Below, piece by piece: positions 1-8,560 of a stretch of DNA of 32,957 nt. Source of the DNA: Polyangiaceae bacterium (GTDB lineage: Bacteria; Myxococcota_A; Polyangia; Polyangiales; Polyangiaceae); NCBI GenBank assembly GCA_020846005.1, contig JADLEQ010000008.1, positions 1 to 32,957 of the forward strand, read 5' to 3'. The notes under the pieces were generated by a model. That model saw only the letters and a program-made list of their open reading frames with translations. It searched no databases and had not been told where the DNA came from. Positions within the stretch are counted from its first letter, which is position 1. Every line of letters begins with the position of its first letter. The translations under genes and the position numbers were made by a program.

Positions 1-3000
1 ACGCGAGCGTCCCCGCCACGCACACGCCCGTCCCGCAGCTCCCGCTCGGGCAGCACGAGCCCCCGACCCCCGCCACGTCGTCCACCGTGCCGTCGCAGTC
101 GTCATCGACGCCGTTGCAGACCTCGGGCGACGTTGGGACCGCGCCGACGCACTGGAGTGTCCCGCCGGAGCACTGCCGCGTCCCGTCCACGCAGCAGTCG
201 CCGGTGGGGCAGCAGGTGGCGCCGGCGCCGGCCACGTCGTCCACCGCGCCGTCGCAGTCGTCGTCGACGCCGTTGCAGACCTCGGCGGTCGGTGTGACCT
301 GGCCCACGCAGGCGCCCCAGGCCTCCGTTCCGCTCGCCGGCGGCGCGGTGCAGGCCTGGGTACCCCCGCGACACGCACCGACGCCCTGCGTGCCGCCCGG
401 CCCGGAGTAACAGGCGCGGGTCATGCCGTCTACGACGCCGTCGCAGTCGTCGTCGTGGCCGTTGCACGACTCGACGCCGGGCGGCACCGCGCCCGAGCAC
501 TCGAGCGTCCCTGCTACGCACGCGGTGAGGCCCGTCGTGCAGATGCCGATCGCGTACCCGCACACCGAGCCCTCATCCGTGGGAGAGTCGTCGGCGGTGC
601 CGTCGCAGTCGTCGTCCAGGCCGTTGCAGATCTCCGGGGTGCACGTGGAGCTGCACCCGCCCGGCACGTCGTCGATCACGCCGTCGCAGTCGTCGTCCAG
701 GCCGTTGCAGATCTCGGTCGCGGGCGTGCCGGGTGTGAGCGCGGTGCAGGCGGCCAGGCCGTCGTTCACGCAGCAGGCGCCGCCGCAGGTCGTCACGCCC
801 TCTCGCTGGCAAGCGCCGACGCCGACGGTGCACGCCGGCCTGCAGTGACGTGTCCCCGAGCCGGCCTGGCAGGCGTAGCCCACGCCGCAGTCGGCGTCGG
901 TCGCGCAGGTGCACCGGCCGAGGTCGCACGCGCCGCTCGCGCAGGCGCCCGCGCTCGTGCACTCCTGGTAGACCGCCAGGCCCTCGTCCACGCGCTGGTT
1001 GCAGTTGTCGTCCAGCCCGTTGCACTGTTCGAACACCTGGCTCGAGGCGACGATCGACGCGATGGCGTTCGCGAGCGAGCTCTCGTCGCTGACGAAGAAC
1101 GCGGCGTCGGAGCCGCCGGTGAACACCGCCGCGTTCGTGCCGCCCGCGGTCGCGATGGCGTTCAGCGCGGGGCGGTCCGCCGCGGCGATCGAGAAGCCGA
1201 TCACGTAGGTGTCGATCGTCTTCCCGGGCACCGCCGCACGCAGCGCGGCCGCAGCCGCTGCCGGGTTGCCCTGGCAGCTCTCGACGCCGTCCGTGAGCAG
1301 GATCGTGGCGTACGTACGGCACGCGCGGGCGGCGTCACAGGTCACGATGGGGGTGAGGTACGACTGCGTCGCCTGGAGTGAACCAGCCAGGGGAGTCGGC
1401 CCCGTACCTCGGAGCTCGCAGTCACCGCCGGCGCAGTGGTCGCCCTCCACGGTGGTCGGCTGGAAGCTCGACTCGGTGCCGTCGAGCCAGGTGAGGTACT
1501 GCTGGATGGGCGCGCCGAAGCCGACCAGGTATTGCGCGCCGCGCCGCGGCGGGCCGCAGGATCCGGCGTAGTTGATGCAGTTGGCGGTCGGCGTCGCCCA
1601 GCCGAGGTTCATCGTCGTCGTGCGCCCCGGATCCGCGAACCCGTACCCGGCGGCCGGGTAGAGCCGGTTCATGATGCACAGGTTGTCGGGGTAGTACGTC
1701 GGGTACGACGGCGCGACGTTGTCGACGGGCGTGTCGTAGCTGCAGCAGCTCTTGCTGCACTCGAAGTTGGACGCCGTCTGGCAGCTCCGAGCGAGGCCCA
1801 CGTCCTGGTAGTAGCGGCCGAGCGCGTAGTCGCTCTCCGGGAACGCCGAGAGCACCTGGCTCACGGCCCGCTTGGCGACGTAGAGGCGGGAATTGTTGCC
1901 GTCGAGGGCGTCCGCGTCGGAGTTGGTGTCCACGCCGGGGAACGCGACCGAGCCGTCGCCGAACGTCGGATCACCCTCCACATCCAGGAGCATCGAGCCG
2001 GAGGTGTCGAGGATGAGCGCGAAGCGGGGGCGGGCGTCCGCGGCCGGGACCGAGCAGGTCGCGGAGTCGTACGTGCAATCCTGGGGCACGCCGCCCACGC
2101 ACGCAGGGATCGAGCCGGACGGACAGCTCAGCGTGCCGAGACCTTCATCGACGCTGCCGTCGAAGTCGTTGTCGTAGCCGTCGCAGATCTCGCCGGTGAA
2201 CGCGGCGTCGAGCTGGAGCTCGCCCACGCCGCCGCCCGCCTCGCCCTCGCACACCGCGCAGATGCCGCCCTTGGCGCCGCGCACGTCGAAGACCGCGTGC
2301 GGGTGCAGGCTGGACGAGCGGCTCTCGACCCGGATCAGGCCACCGCCACCGCCACCGCCGCAGTCGTCGCAGGTGCCGAGGTTCTGGCTGGCGGCGCACT
2401 CGCGCTCGTCGTCTCCGGTGTCGAACGGCGTGCAGCGGTTGGAGGAGTCCGCGCAGACGCTGATCCCGCCAGCGTAGCCAGCGATGGCCTTGCACGTCTG
2501 GCCGAGCGCCGAGTCGCACTGCGCGTTGCTCGAGCACGGCTTGCAGTTGCACGGGCTGCACAGGCCGTAGCTGCGGCCGCTCTGCGGATCGACGACCGTC
2601 TGGCAAGTCTGGCCGGTCGCGCGCACGGCGCCCCCGCTCTGGTACTGATCGACGGAGTAGCAGTCGGCGTCCGTGGTGCACGGCAAGCACTTCGGCTGCG
2701 AGTCGCCCCCACGACCACCATGCGCGCTGACGCGAGCGAACTCGCCGGCCTGCACCTGATCGGCGATCAGGAAGACCACCCCGCCCGCGCCGCCGCCCGC
2801 CGAGTCGTTGCCTTGGGCGCAGCCGCGGCGCCCGTCGGCGAGGATCCTGCCTTCGATCTGCAGGACGCCGTCCTGGGCTCCGGTGGCCGCGAAGAGCACG
2901 ACGCGGGCCCCGCCGTCGCCCGCGCGGTTGGGGTCGCCGCCGTTGTTCGCCGCGCTGAAGCCGTCGCCGTCGCGGCAGCCCTTGTCGCCGCCGGCTGGCC

Positions 3001-3649
3001 CAAACTCCGCGTCGTAGATCGAGTGGTACCAGCCCAGGCCGGCCACCGTCGGCAGGGCGTCGTCGTTGCGGCAGTTCGTCGTCGACACGCAGGCGTTGTT
3101 GCCGGCGTTCACCTGTCCGAGGCAGTCCTCCTCCCACCCGGAGTCGTTGGAGAGGTTGGGGTTGTCCTTGGTGCCCCGGCCAGCGCGGCCGAAGTGCCCG
3201 CCGCCGCCGCCGGAGTCCCGGACGCCGCACCCACCGCGCCCGCCCGCGAGCGGCGAGCCGGCGGGGCCGGGGCCGTTGTCGCAGAGCTTGCCTTGGTAGC
3301 CGGCGCCCTTGCCGTCGATGCGGGAGCTTCGGTCCACGCGGATCGAGAACGAGAGGGTCGGGTCGCGGCCCGTCGCGCGCACGACGAGGTTGCCGGTGGT
3401 GGCCTTGTTCGCGCCGTCGTACGGCGTGACGTAGAGCACGCCGCCGTTCCGGATGTCCACGTAGTCGAACGTGTGCGTGCCTCCGTAGCGGCACGCCCGC
3501 CCGCCATTCAGCACCACGCCTGGCGCGGGGCACTGCGTGTTGGCGGGGGTCGTCCCGTCGATGATGAGCGGCGCCGCCGCGGCGGGACGTGCCCATACCA
3601 ACACGGCGAGCACCAGCGCTGCGAGCGCGAGATGGACGAATCGCGTCAT
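1..3649 (-). CDS. Secreted VWA-domain protein with MopE-type repeats (C-terminus beyond window)
   Basis: The frame is open from an ATG at 3649 to the left edge (about 1216 residues), so the C-terminus is missing. GGAG lies 7 nt before the ATG. Order of parts: a signal peptide (about residues 1-26, ending ARPAAAA); a Gly-rich region with adhesin-like character; a Cys-rich block around residues 320-430; one degenerate MopE-type repeat (EICDGYDNDFDGSVDE, near 2141-2190); a von Willebrand A domain whose MIDAS motif DTSGS starts at residue 548 and which also has ILLTDGVESC; then six more MopE-type repeats (EICNGLDDDCDG type) at roughly 985-1035, 667-714, 588-636, 424-472, 231-283 and 71-124. MopE-type repeats (Cu-binding_MopE family) are common in myxobacterial surface proteins. 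The VWA fold normally binds a divalent cation and a protein ligand. I infer an exported or surface adhesion or metal-binding protein. The ligand is unknown. Confidence 0.88.
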   Translation of the reverse strand, partial: MTRFVHLALAALVLAVLVWARPAAAAPLIIDGTTPANTQCPAPGVVLNGGRACRYGGTHTFDYVDIRNGGVLYVTPYDGANKATTGNLVVRATGRDPTLSFSIRVDRSSRIDGKGAGYQGKLCDNGPGPAGSPLAGGRGGCGVRDSGGGGGHFGRAGRGTKDNPNLSNDSGWEEDCLGQVNAGNNACVSTTNCRNDDALPTVAGLGWYHSIYDAEFGPAGGDKGCRDGDGFSAANNGGDPNRAGDGGARVVLFAATGAQDGVLQIEGRILADGRRGCAQGNDSAGGGAGGVVFLIADQVQAGEFARVSAHGGRGGDSQPKCLPCTTDADCYSVDQYQSGGAVRATGQTCQTVVDPQSGRSYGLCSPCNCKPCSSNAQCDSALGQTCKAIAGYAGGISVCADSSNRCTPFDTGDDERECAASQNLGTCDDCGGGGGGGLIRVESRSSSLHPHAVFDVRGAKGGICAVCEGEAGGGVGELQLDAAFTGEICDGYDNDFDGSVDEGLGTLSCPSGSIPACVGGVPQDCTYDSATCSVPAADARPRFALILDTSGSMLLDVEGDPTFGDGSVAFPGVDTNSDADALDGNNSRLYVAKRAVSQVLSAFPESDYALGRYYQDVGLARSCQTASNFECSKSCCSYDTPVDNVAPSYPTYYPDNLCIMNRLYPAAGYGFADPGRTTTMNLGWATPTANCINYAGSCGPPRRGAQYLVGFGAPIQQYLTWLDGTESSFQPTTVEGDHCAGGDCELRGTGPTPLAGSLQATQSYLTPIVTCDAARACRTYATILLTDGVESCQGNPAAAAAALRAAVPGKTIDTYVIGFSIAAADRPALNAIATAGGTNAAVFTGGSDAAFFVSDESSLANAIASIVASSQVFEQCNGLDDNCNQRVDEGLAVYQECTSAGACASGACDLGRCTCATDADCGVGYACQAGSGTRHCRPACTVGVGACQREGVTTCGGACCVNDGLAACTALTPGTPATEICNGLDDDCDGVIDDVPGGCSSTCTPEICNGLDDDCDGTADDSPTDEGSVCGYAIGICTTGLTACVAGTLECSGAVPPGVESCNGHDDDCDGVVDGMTRACYSGPGGTQGVGACRGGTQACTAPPASGTEAWGACVGQVTPTAEVCNGVDDDCDGAVDDVAGAGATCCPTGDCCVDGTRQCSGGTLQCVGAVPTSPEVCNGVDDDCDGTVDDVAGVGGSCCPSGSCGTGVCVAGTLA

Positions 3650-3759
3650 GGCCACACTCCGGGAACGTCGCTGAGCTTAGCAGGCAACGCTACGTCGCGG
3701 TGGCCCCGAGGTCGTTCCACGGACGGCGGCGTCGGCCGCGGGACCGGCGCGGGCGGACG

Positions 3760-3768
3760 TGCGATATT
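3760..3768 (+). promoter_or_regulatory. Candidate extended -10 promoter for dinB
   Basis: TGCGATATT fits an extended -10 (TGn plus a TATAAT-like hexamer) and is the most AT-rich spot in the 195-bp gap between the divergent VWA and dinB genes. It would start a leader of about 70 nt that contains the two hairpins at 3787-3827. No good -35 or recognisable LexA box was seen. Confidence 0.3.
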
Positions 3769-3786
3769 GGGAGCGGCTTCGCAGCG

Positions 3787-3827
3787 CAGCGCGGAGCGCT
3801 GGGTCGCGTGCCGCCGGCACGCGGCCC
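3787..3827 (+). other. Two adjacent inverted repeats in the dinB leader
   Basis: CAGCGC-GGA-GCGCTG (3787-3801) is a perfect 6-bp inverted repeat. It is followed at once by CGCGTGCC-GCC-GGCACGCG (3805-3823), a perfect 8-bp stem that extends to about 12 bp (3801-3827) with one G-T pair. The second ends 17 nt before the dinB ATG. Either could be an operator, or an RNA hairpin limiting ribosome access. There is no T-run, so it is not a classical terminator. Confidence 0.45.
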
Positions 3828-3844
3828 GACGGCCTGCTCCCCCC

Positions 3845-5146
3845 ATGGCCCACTCCGAACGGTTCATCCTGCACGCCGACATGGACGCGTTCTTCGCGTC
3901 GGTGGAGCAGCGGGATCGCCCTGAGCTCAGGGGCCGGCCGGTGATCGTGGGCGGGACGAGCGGGCGCGGGGTGGTGAGCGCGGCGTCGTACGAGGCGCGC
4001 ACGTTCGGCGTGCGATCGGCGATGCCGGCCTTCCGCGCGAGGGAACTCTGCCCCGAAGGGGTGTTCCTGCCGCCCGACCTGGCGCGCTATGCGGCGGTGT
4101 CCGCCCAGGTGCGCGCCGTCTTCGAGGAGCTGACGCCGCTCGTCGAGCCGCTCGCGCTCGACGAAGCCTTCCTCGACGTGAGCGGCTCCGTGCGGCTGCT
4201 CGGCGGGCCCCTCGATCTCGCGCGACGGCTGAAGCGCCGCGTGCGCGAGGAGACGGACCTCGTGGTCTCCTGCGGCGTCGCGCCGAACAAGCTGGTGGCG
4301 AAGCTCGCGTGTACGCTCGGTAAGCCGGACGGGCTCCTCGTGGTCCCGCCGGAGGCGGTGCGGTGGCTGCTCGATCCGCTGCCGGTCCGGCGCCTGTGGG
4401 GTGTCGGACCGGTGCTGGAGGAGCGCCTCGTCGCGGCGGGGTTCACCACCTTCCGGGAGCTCGCCGAGGCGCCCATCGCGCGCCTCGCGAACGTGGTCGG
4501 CGACCGTGCGCCCGTGCTCGCCCGCCTGGCGCGCGGCGAGGACGAGCGTCCCGTAGTGAACGACCGCGCACCGCGCTCGATCGGCGAGGAGGCGACGTTC
4601 GAGCGCGACGTGGTGGAGCGGGCGGTGCTGGCGTCCGCGCTCACCGCGCACGCAGAGGCCGTCGCGCGACGCTTGCGTCGCGCGGGGCTGGTGGCGCGGA
4701 CGGTGACGCTCCGGGTGAAGCTCGCGCGCGTCCAGCAGCGCCGGAGGGGACGCGCCGATCCGGGGGGCGGGGAGCCGGTGCGGCCGCTCCTCGCGAGGAG
4801 CCGGACGCTGCCCGCCCCGACCGACGACGGCGCCGCGCTGCGCGAGGTGGCGCTCGCGCTGTGGGACGACGCGGCGATCCGCGAGCCGGTTCGCCTGATC
4901 GGGGTCGCGGCGAGCCAGCTCGAGCCGCGCGCCGCGGAGCAGCTCGAGCTCTTCGCGAGGCGGGCGGCGGGCCGCGCGAACTCCGGCGCCGAGGCCGACG
5001 AGGCCGCGGCGCGCCGTGAGCGCTCCCGCCGGCTCGGCCCGGCGCTCGACGCCATCCAGGCCCGCTGGGGCGCTGGCGCGATCCGCCGCGCGGTCGACGC
5101 GCCCGCGAAGGTGACGCCGTCCGGCCGCTCGAAGCGCGGCGAGTGA
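3845..5146 (+). CDS. dinB: DNA polymerase IV (Y-family translesion polymerase)
   Basis: A 433-residue Y-family polymerase that copies past damaged bases. The N-terminus HADMDAFFASVEQ carries metal-binding Asp12 and the steric-gate aromatic Phe17. LALDEAFLDVSG supplies catalytic Asp106-Glu107 (the usual SIDEAYLD has Ala for Ser here). WGVGPVLEERL is the helix-hairpin-helix of the thumb. The little finger contains an Arg/Gly-rich stretch around residues 298-320 that looks like an insertion. QLELF at 366-370 matches the sliding-clamp-binding consensus QLxLF but is internal, followed by about 60 residues including a helix typical of longer Pol IV proteins. Start chosen at the ATG just before the conserved fold; there is no clear Shine-Dalgarno. 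It is convergent with the small zinc-finger gene, stops 7 nt apart, and is divergent from the VWA gene. Confidence 0.95.
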   Translation: MAHSERFILHADMDAFFASVEQRDRPELRGRPVIVGGTSGRGVVSAASYEARTFGVRSAMPAFRARELCPEGVFLPPDLARYAAVSAQVRAVFEELTPLVEPLALDEAFLDVSGSVRLLGGPLDLARRLKRRVREETDLVVSCGVAPNKLVAKLACTLGKPDGLLVVPPEAVRWLLDPLPVRRLWGVGPVLEERLVAAGFTTFRELAEAPIARLANVVGDRAPVLARLARGEDERPVVNDRAPRSIGEEATFERDVVERAVLASALTAHAEAVARRLRRAGLVARTVTLRVKLARVQQRRRGRADPGGGEPVRPLLARSRTLPAPTDDGAALREVALALWDDAAIREPVRLIGVAASQLEPRAAEQLELFARRAAGRANSGAEADEAAARRERSRRLGPALDAIQARWGAGAIRRAVDAPAKVTPSGRSKRGE

Positions 5147-5153
5147 GCGCGGC

Positions 5154-5447
5154 TCACGGCCCGGCGCGGTCCGTCAGCCACGCGAGCGCCAGCACGGCGA
5201 GGAGCAGGGCGACGAGCGGCCCGGCGATCCAGCCGAGGACGGTGCGCCAGCCGCCGCCGAGGGAGTCGCCCCGCTGGCGGGCGCAGCGCGGGCACACCGC
5301 CCAGGGGCGGGAGCCGCCGCGCACGATGACGCAACAGTCGCCGCAGAGCGGCGCCTCGCAGCGCGCGCAGGGGCCGGCGGCCAGCGCCTGGCACTCGACG
5401 CAGCGCGCCGGCGAGTCGGAGAAGTCGTGGTGCTGGAGCCCGCTCAC
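5154..5447 (-). CDS. Small zinc-finger membrane protein
   Basis: A 97-residue protein with a GTG start. The N-terminal half has paired cysteines (CVEC, CARC, CGDCC, CPRC) spaced like a B-box or double zinc ribbon. The C-terminal half has one hydrophobic segment (WIAGPLVALLLAVLALAWL), so it is probably a tail-anchored membrane protein with a cytoplasmic metal-binding domain. It lies 6 bp after the radical SAM gene. Its Shine-Dalgarno, TGAGGGA, overlaps that gene's TGA stop, which implies co-transcription and probably coupled translation. Function unknown; a partner role with the radical SAM protein is inference. Confidence 0.75.
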   Translation of the reverse strand: MSGLQHHDFSDSPARCVECQALAAGPCARCEAPLCGDCCVIVRGGSRPWAVCPRCARQRGDSLGGGWRTVLGWIAGPLVALLLAVLALAWLTDRAGP

Positions 5448-5453
5448 GGTCCC

Positions 5454-6401
5454 TCAGCCGACCACGCTCAGGGCCACGCGGTCCGGCGAGCGTTCGTCCA
5501 GGCGCTCGAGCCCCAGCGCGTGGAAGAGCCGGCGTGCCTCGCGGAGCTCCGTGAGGGTGGGGCTCCGGTGGATCTCCGGGTACCGAGTCGTACGGTAGGC
5601 GGGATGGTACTGGCCGAGGAGGGAGACCCACGTCCGCGGAGAGAGCTCGTCACGCAAGAACTCCAGGATCGCGCGCGTCTCGCCCAGCAGGTCGGGCATC
5701 ACCAGGTGGCGGACGAGCACGCCGCGACGGGCGAGCCCGCGCTCATCGAGCTCGAGATCGCCTACCTGCCGGTGCATCTCCCGGAGCGCCGCCCGCGCCG
5801 CCTCGGGGTAGTCGTGCGCCTTGAGATACCGCGCGGCCCGCTCCGGCGTCCACAGCTTGAAGTCCGGGAGGTAGACGTCGACCACGCCGTCCAGCGCCCG
5901 GAGCGACTCGAGCGAGTCGTAGGCGCTCGTGTTGTAGACGATCGGGAGCCGGAGCCCGCGGTCCACGGCGAGCGGGAGCGCCTCGAGGATCTGGGGGACG
6001 ACGTGCTCGGGCGTGACGAGGTTCACGTTGTGGCAGCCCTGGCGCTGTAGGTCGAGCATCGCCGCGGCGAGCCGCTCCGGGCTCAGCTCGCGGCCGCCGC
6101 CCGCCTGGGAGATGTCGTGGTTCTGACAGAACACACAGCGGAGGTTGCAGGCCGAGAAGAAGATCGTCCCGGAGCCGGCCGATCCTCGGAGGCAGTCCTC
6201 CTCGCCGAAGTGGGGGTACCAGGTGCTCACTCGCGCGAAGCGGCCGGTCGAGCACAGGCGGGTCGCGCCGCCCAGGCGGTCGACGTCGCAGTCCCGCGGG
6301 CACACCCGGCACCGCGCGAGGCCGGCCACCGCCCGTTCGGCGCGTCCCCGAAGCTCCGCGCGCGGGATCGCGAGGTACGCCGGCCACGCGCGGGAGCTCA
6401 C
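5454..6401 (-). CDS. Radical SAM protein, PflA/PflX-like (COG1313-type)
   Basis: A 315-residue radical SAM enzyme. CNLRCVFC (Cys85, Cys89, Cys92) is the CxxxCxxC motif that binds the [4Fe-4S] cluster used to cleave S-adenosylmethionine. An N-terminal cysteine group (CRVCPRDC at 31-38, Cys50) is typical of the PflX/COG1313 group and may bind another metal. LLGQYHPAYRTTRYPEI near the C-terminus is also typical. Members resemble pyruvate formate-lyase activating enzymes, but most have no proven substrate and no formate lyase is visible here. GTG start. It is the first gene of a two-gene unit with the small zinc-finger protein and is divergent from the lipoprotein at 6512. Confidence 0.88.
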   Translation of the reverse strand: MSSRAWPAYLAIPRAELRGRAERAVAGLARCRVCPRDCDVDRLGGATRLCSTGRFARVSTWYPHFGEEDCLRGSAGSGTIFFSACNLRCVFCQNHDISQAGGGRELSPERLAAAMLDLQRQGCHNVNLVTPEHVVPQILEALPLAVDRGLRLPIVYNTSAYDSLESLRALDGVVDVYLPDFKLWTPERAARYLKAHDYPEAARAALREMHRQVGDLELDERGLARRGVLVRHLVMPDLLGETRAILEFLRDELSPRTWVSLLGQYHPAYRTTRYPEIHRSPTLTELREARRLFHALGLERLDERSPDRVALSVVG

Positions 6402-6440
6402 GCGCCTAGCGTGGGGTGCAGTCGCCGCGGTGGCAACTCG

Positions 6441-6457
6441 GCGCCGGTCCCCGGCGC
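6441..6457. other. Inverted repeat in the divergent intergenic region
   Basis: GCGCCGG-TCC-CCGGCGC is a perfect 7-bp inverted repeat between the divergently transcribed radical SAM and lipoprotein genes. It is placed where an operator shared by both promoters could sit. High GC makes chance repeats common. Confidence 0.3.
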
Positions 6458-6511
6458 GCCTTGTGTCCGGCCGCGAGACGCGGCAGCATCCCCGCTTCGA
6501 GAGGAGGCCTC

Positions 6512-7732
6512 ATGCGGTTCATCACGGGTTCGGTCCTCTGCGGCGCGGCGCTCGCGCTGGCAGGCGTTGGCGGGTGCGGCGGCACCACGGATTCGGGTGG
6601 TGGCGGGGGCGCGGCCGGGACGGGCGGCGCGGCGGCCGGCGGCGCCGACGCCGGCACCGACGGGAGCGCCGGAGGCGGCGCGGCCGGCTCGGGTGGCGGG
6701 GGCGGCGCGGGCGGCGTCGCAGGGGGCGGCGGCACCGCAGGCGTCGGCGGCACGGCGGGGGGTGGCGCCGCGGCCGGCGTCGGCGGCGCGGCCGGTGGCG
6801 GCGGCGCGGCCGGCGGCGGGGGCAGCGGAGGCAGCGGGGGCGCGACCTGCGCGCCGCCGTCGTCGCCCGGGAGCGCCGCGCTGTGCCTGTCGTTCGCCCC
6901 CGAGGCGGTGACGTTCCTGGCGAACCCCGCGCTGGACGGCATGGGCCTCCTCGCGGTGCGCGTCTTCGACGTGGCCGATCCCGATCCGCCCGTCGGGCCC
7001 GAGCCGACGCCCGTCGCGGAGCGCCTCGTCCCGCCGCCCCCGGCGGACGGCGGCCTCCCACCCGAGATCTCGGTGACGAACCTGCCCGAGGTGCGCTTCG
7101 AGCTTCCGCCCGGCACCTACTACGTGCAGAGCTACTTCATCGACAACCCGGCCGCGCTCGGCGCGGGCGACACCATCGTCGCCGGCACGTGGATCGGCGG
7201 CTACGATCTCTCCCTGGGCTTCGTCGACCAGAACCTCCAGGCGACCTCTCTGGTCGCTGGTCAGGGGACGCCGCTCGTGCAGCAGCTCACCGCCATCCGC
7301 GCCCTGCGCGTGCAGCTCTCGCTGGCCGGCGGCGTCGCGCTCGCCGACGACGGCCAGGGGCCCGTGACCGTCGCCGGGTTCCACACCGAGTTCCCCGGCG
7401 CGTCCACTCCGCTCTTTGCGATCGGCGCGCGCCGCTGCGTGGACATCTCGGCCAGTCCGGAGGTGGTGCCGGCCGCGTACGTGGGGAGCGGAGATCTCTG
7501 GGTGGTCGCCATCCTCGACGACCTCAACCTCGGATCGGCCGACCTGCCTCCCGGGTCGGTGTCGTCGCTCGGGACGGGCGACGGCGGCGTGCCCTTCATC
7601 CCGACGAAGATCACCACGGGTCCGTCGGACTACGCCTCGCAGGTCTCGCTCGTGCTCGGCCGCGTGGAGCCGGTGGGAGACGCAGGCACGGCTCCGTTCG
7701 CGTGCCCGGTGCCGGACGCCGGCACGGACTGA
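6512..7732 (+). CDS. Lipoprotein with long Gly/Ala-rich linker, unknown function
   Basis: A 406-residue predicted lipoprotein. The ATG was chosen because GAGGAGG (6501-6507) lies 4 nt upstream and a signal peptide follows directly, with a lipobox ending VGGC at Cys22. Residues about 23-112 are almost only Gly and Ala with a few Ser, Thr and Asp: a flexible tether with no fold. The folded part begins TCAPPSSPG and has mixed beta-strand character with motifs such as PPGTYYVQSYFIDN and FHTEFPG. I do not recognise the family. It heads a probable operon with the lipoprotein at 7778 (45-nt gap) and the large kinase at 8561, so it may be an envelope partner of that kinase; that is inference from position. 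Confidence 0.8.
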   Translation: MRFITGSVLCGAALALAGVGGCGGTTDSGGGGGAAGTGGAAAGGADAGTDGSAGGGAAGSGGGGGAGGVAGGGGTAGVGGTAGGGAAAGVGGAAGGGGAAGGGGSGGSGGATCAPPSSPGSAALCLSFAPEAVTFLANPALDGMGLLAVRVFDVADPDPPVGPEPTPVAERLVPPPPADGGLPPEISVTNLPEVRFELPPGTYYVQSYFIDNPAALGAGDTIVAGTWIGGYDLSLGFVDQNLQATSLVAGQGTPLVQQLTAIRALRVQLSLAGGVALADDGQGPVTVAGFHTEFPGASTPLFAIGARRCVDISASPEVVPAAYVGSGDLWVVAILDDLNLGSADLPPGSVSSLGTGDGGVPFIPTKITTGPSDYASQVSLVLGRVEPVGDAGTAPFACPVPDAGTD

Positions 7733-7777
7733 CGCCGCTTGCGCCCGCGCGTCGCGTCTGCGAGCCTTGCGGCCGAA

Positions 7778-8539
7778 ATGCGCGCTCTCGTCCTGATCGC
7801 CCTGTTCGGTGCCGCCCCCGCCTGCGGAGGCCTCCGGCAGGCGGCGCGGTTCGAGGGCGACCCGCGCGCCGGCGCGACGCGGCCCGAGTCCGTGCGGGAG
7901 TCGGTCGATCTGCCCGCGGGCCACGACCGGCTCGGCCGCGTCACCGCCCGGTGCACGGCGCTCCCCGAGGGCGCGGCGCTCGAGGGCGTCTGGGCGAGCG
8001 ACGCTGGCTGCAGCGAGGCGCTGCTCACGCGAGCGCTGGTCGAGCGGGCTGCGCGGGTCGGGGGTGAGGTGCTGGTCGGGCGCGCGTGCGAGTCGCGCGC
8101 GAGCAAGCGCGCCGGCGCGGCAGACGTAGTGTGTGAGGCCGACGTGGCGCGTCGCTCCGCGCACGCACCGCCGACCCTCCTCGCCACCGGCGCAGCGGTC
8201 GCCTACCCGCTGGACGAGCCGCCGGCCTACGAGAGCTGGCGGGTGCGGCTCGAGGTGTCCCGCCGAGGGCGCGTGCAGCGGGCCGCGCGGCGGGTCGAGC
8301 TCGTGGGTGAGCTCGCGGTGATGCCGGTCACGCACGTCGTGCTGGGCGAGGTGGTGGCGCGCTGCGAGGCCGGCTGCAGCGAGCGTGGCGCGCGCCACGC
8401 CTTGCGCATCGCGGCGGCGCGACTCGGCGCGAGCGACGCGGTGGGGATCCGCTGCGTCGGGCAGGGCTCGGGGTGGGAGTGTGTCGGCACGGCTGCGGGC
8501 CCCGAGGTCGAGGAGCCCGAGGTTGCCGTCGCGCGTTGA
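7778..8539 (+). CDS. Lipoprotein with duplicated Cys-containing domain
   Basis: A 253-residue predicted lipoprotein. The ATG at 7778 is preferred over an upstream in-frame start because MRALVLIALFGAAPAC is then a clean lipoprotein signal with Cys16 as the lipidated residue. The mature part holds two similar units: a GRVTARC...GEVLVGRAC...VVCEADVAR pattern, and a later GEVVARCEAGC...DAVGIRC...WECVGTAA pattern. Helix, then strand, with two spaced Cys resembles the small RcsF/DUF4156-like envelope domains, but the match is weak. It lies 21 nt before the kinase-STAND gene and is probably co-transcribed with it. Function unknown; an envelope sensor feeding the kinase is one possibility. Confidence 0.72.
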   Translation: MRALVLIALFGAAPACGGLRQAARFEGDPRAGATRPESVRESVDLPAGHDRLGRVTARCTALPEGAALEGVWASDAGCSEALLTRALVERAARVGGEVLVGRACESRASKRAGAADVVCEADVARRSAHAPPTLLATGAAVAYPLDEPPAYESWRVRLEVSRRGRVQRAARRVELVGELAVMPVTHVVLGEVVARCEAGCSERGARHALRIAAARLGASDAVGIRCVGQGSGWECVGTAAGPEVEEPEVAVAR

Positions 8540-8560
8540 GCGCGGGAGCGGCCGGGCCCG

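Noticed and set aside
1436..3844. Long plus-strand open frame running into dinB
   Set aside because: It is opposite the VWA gene and reads as low-complexity Arg/Ala; dinB's conserved N-terminus begins at 3845.
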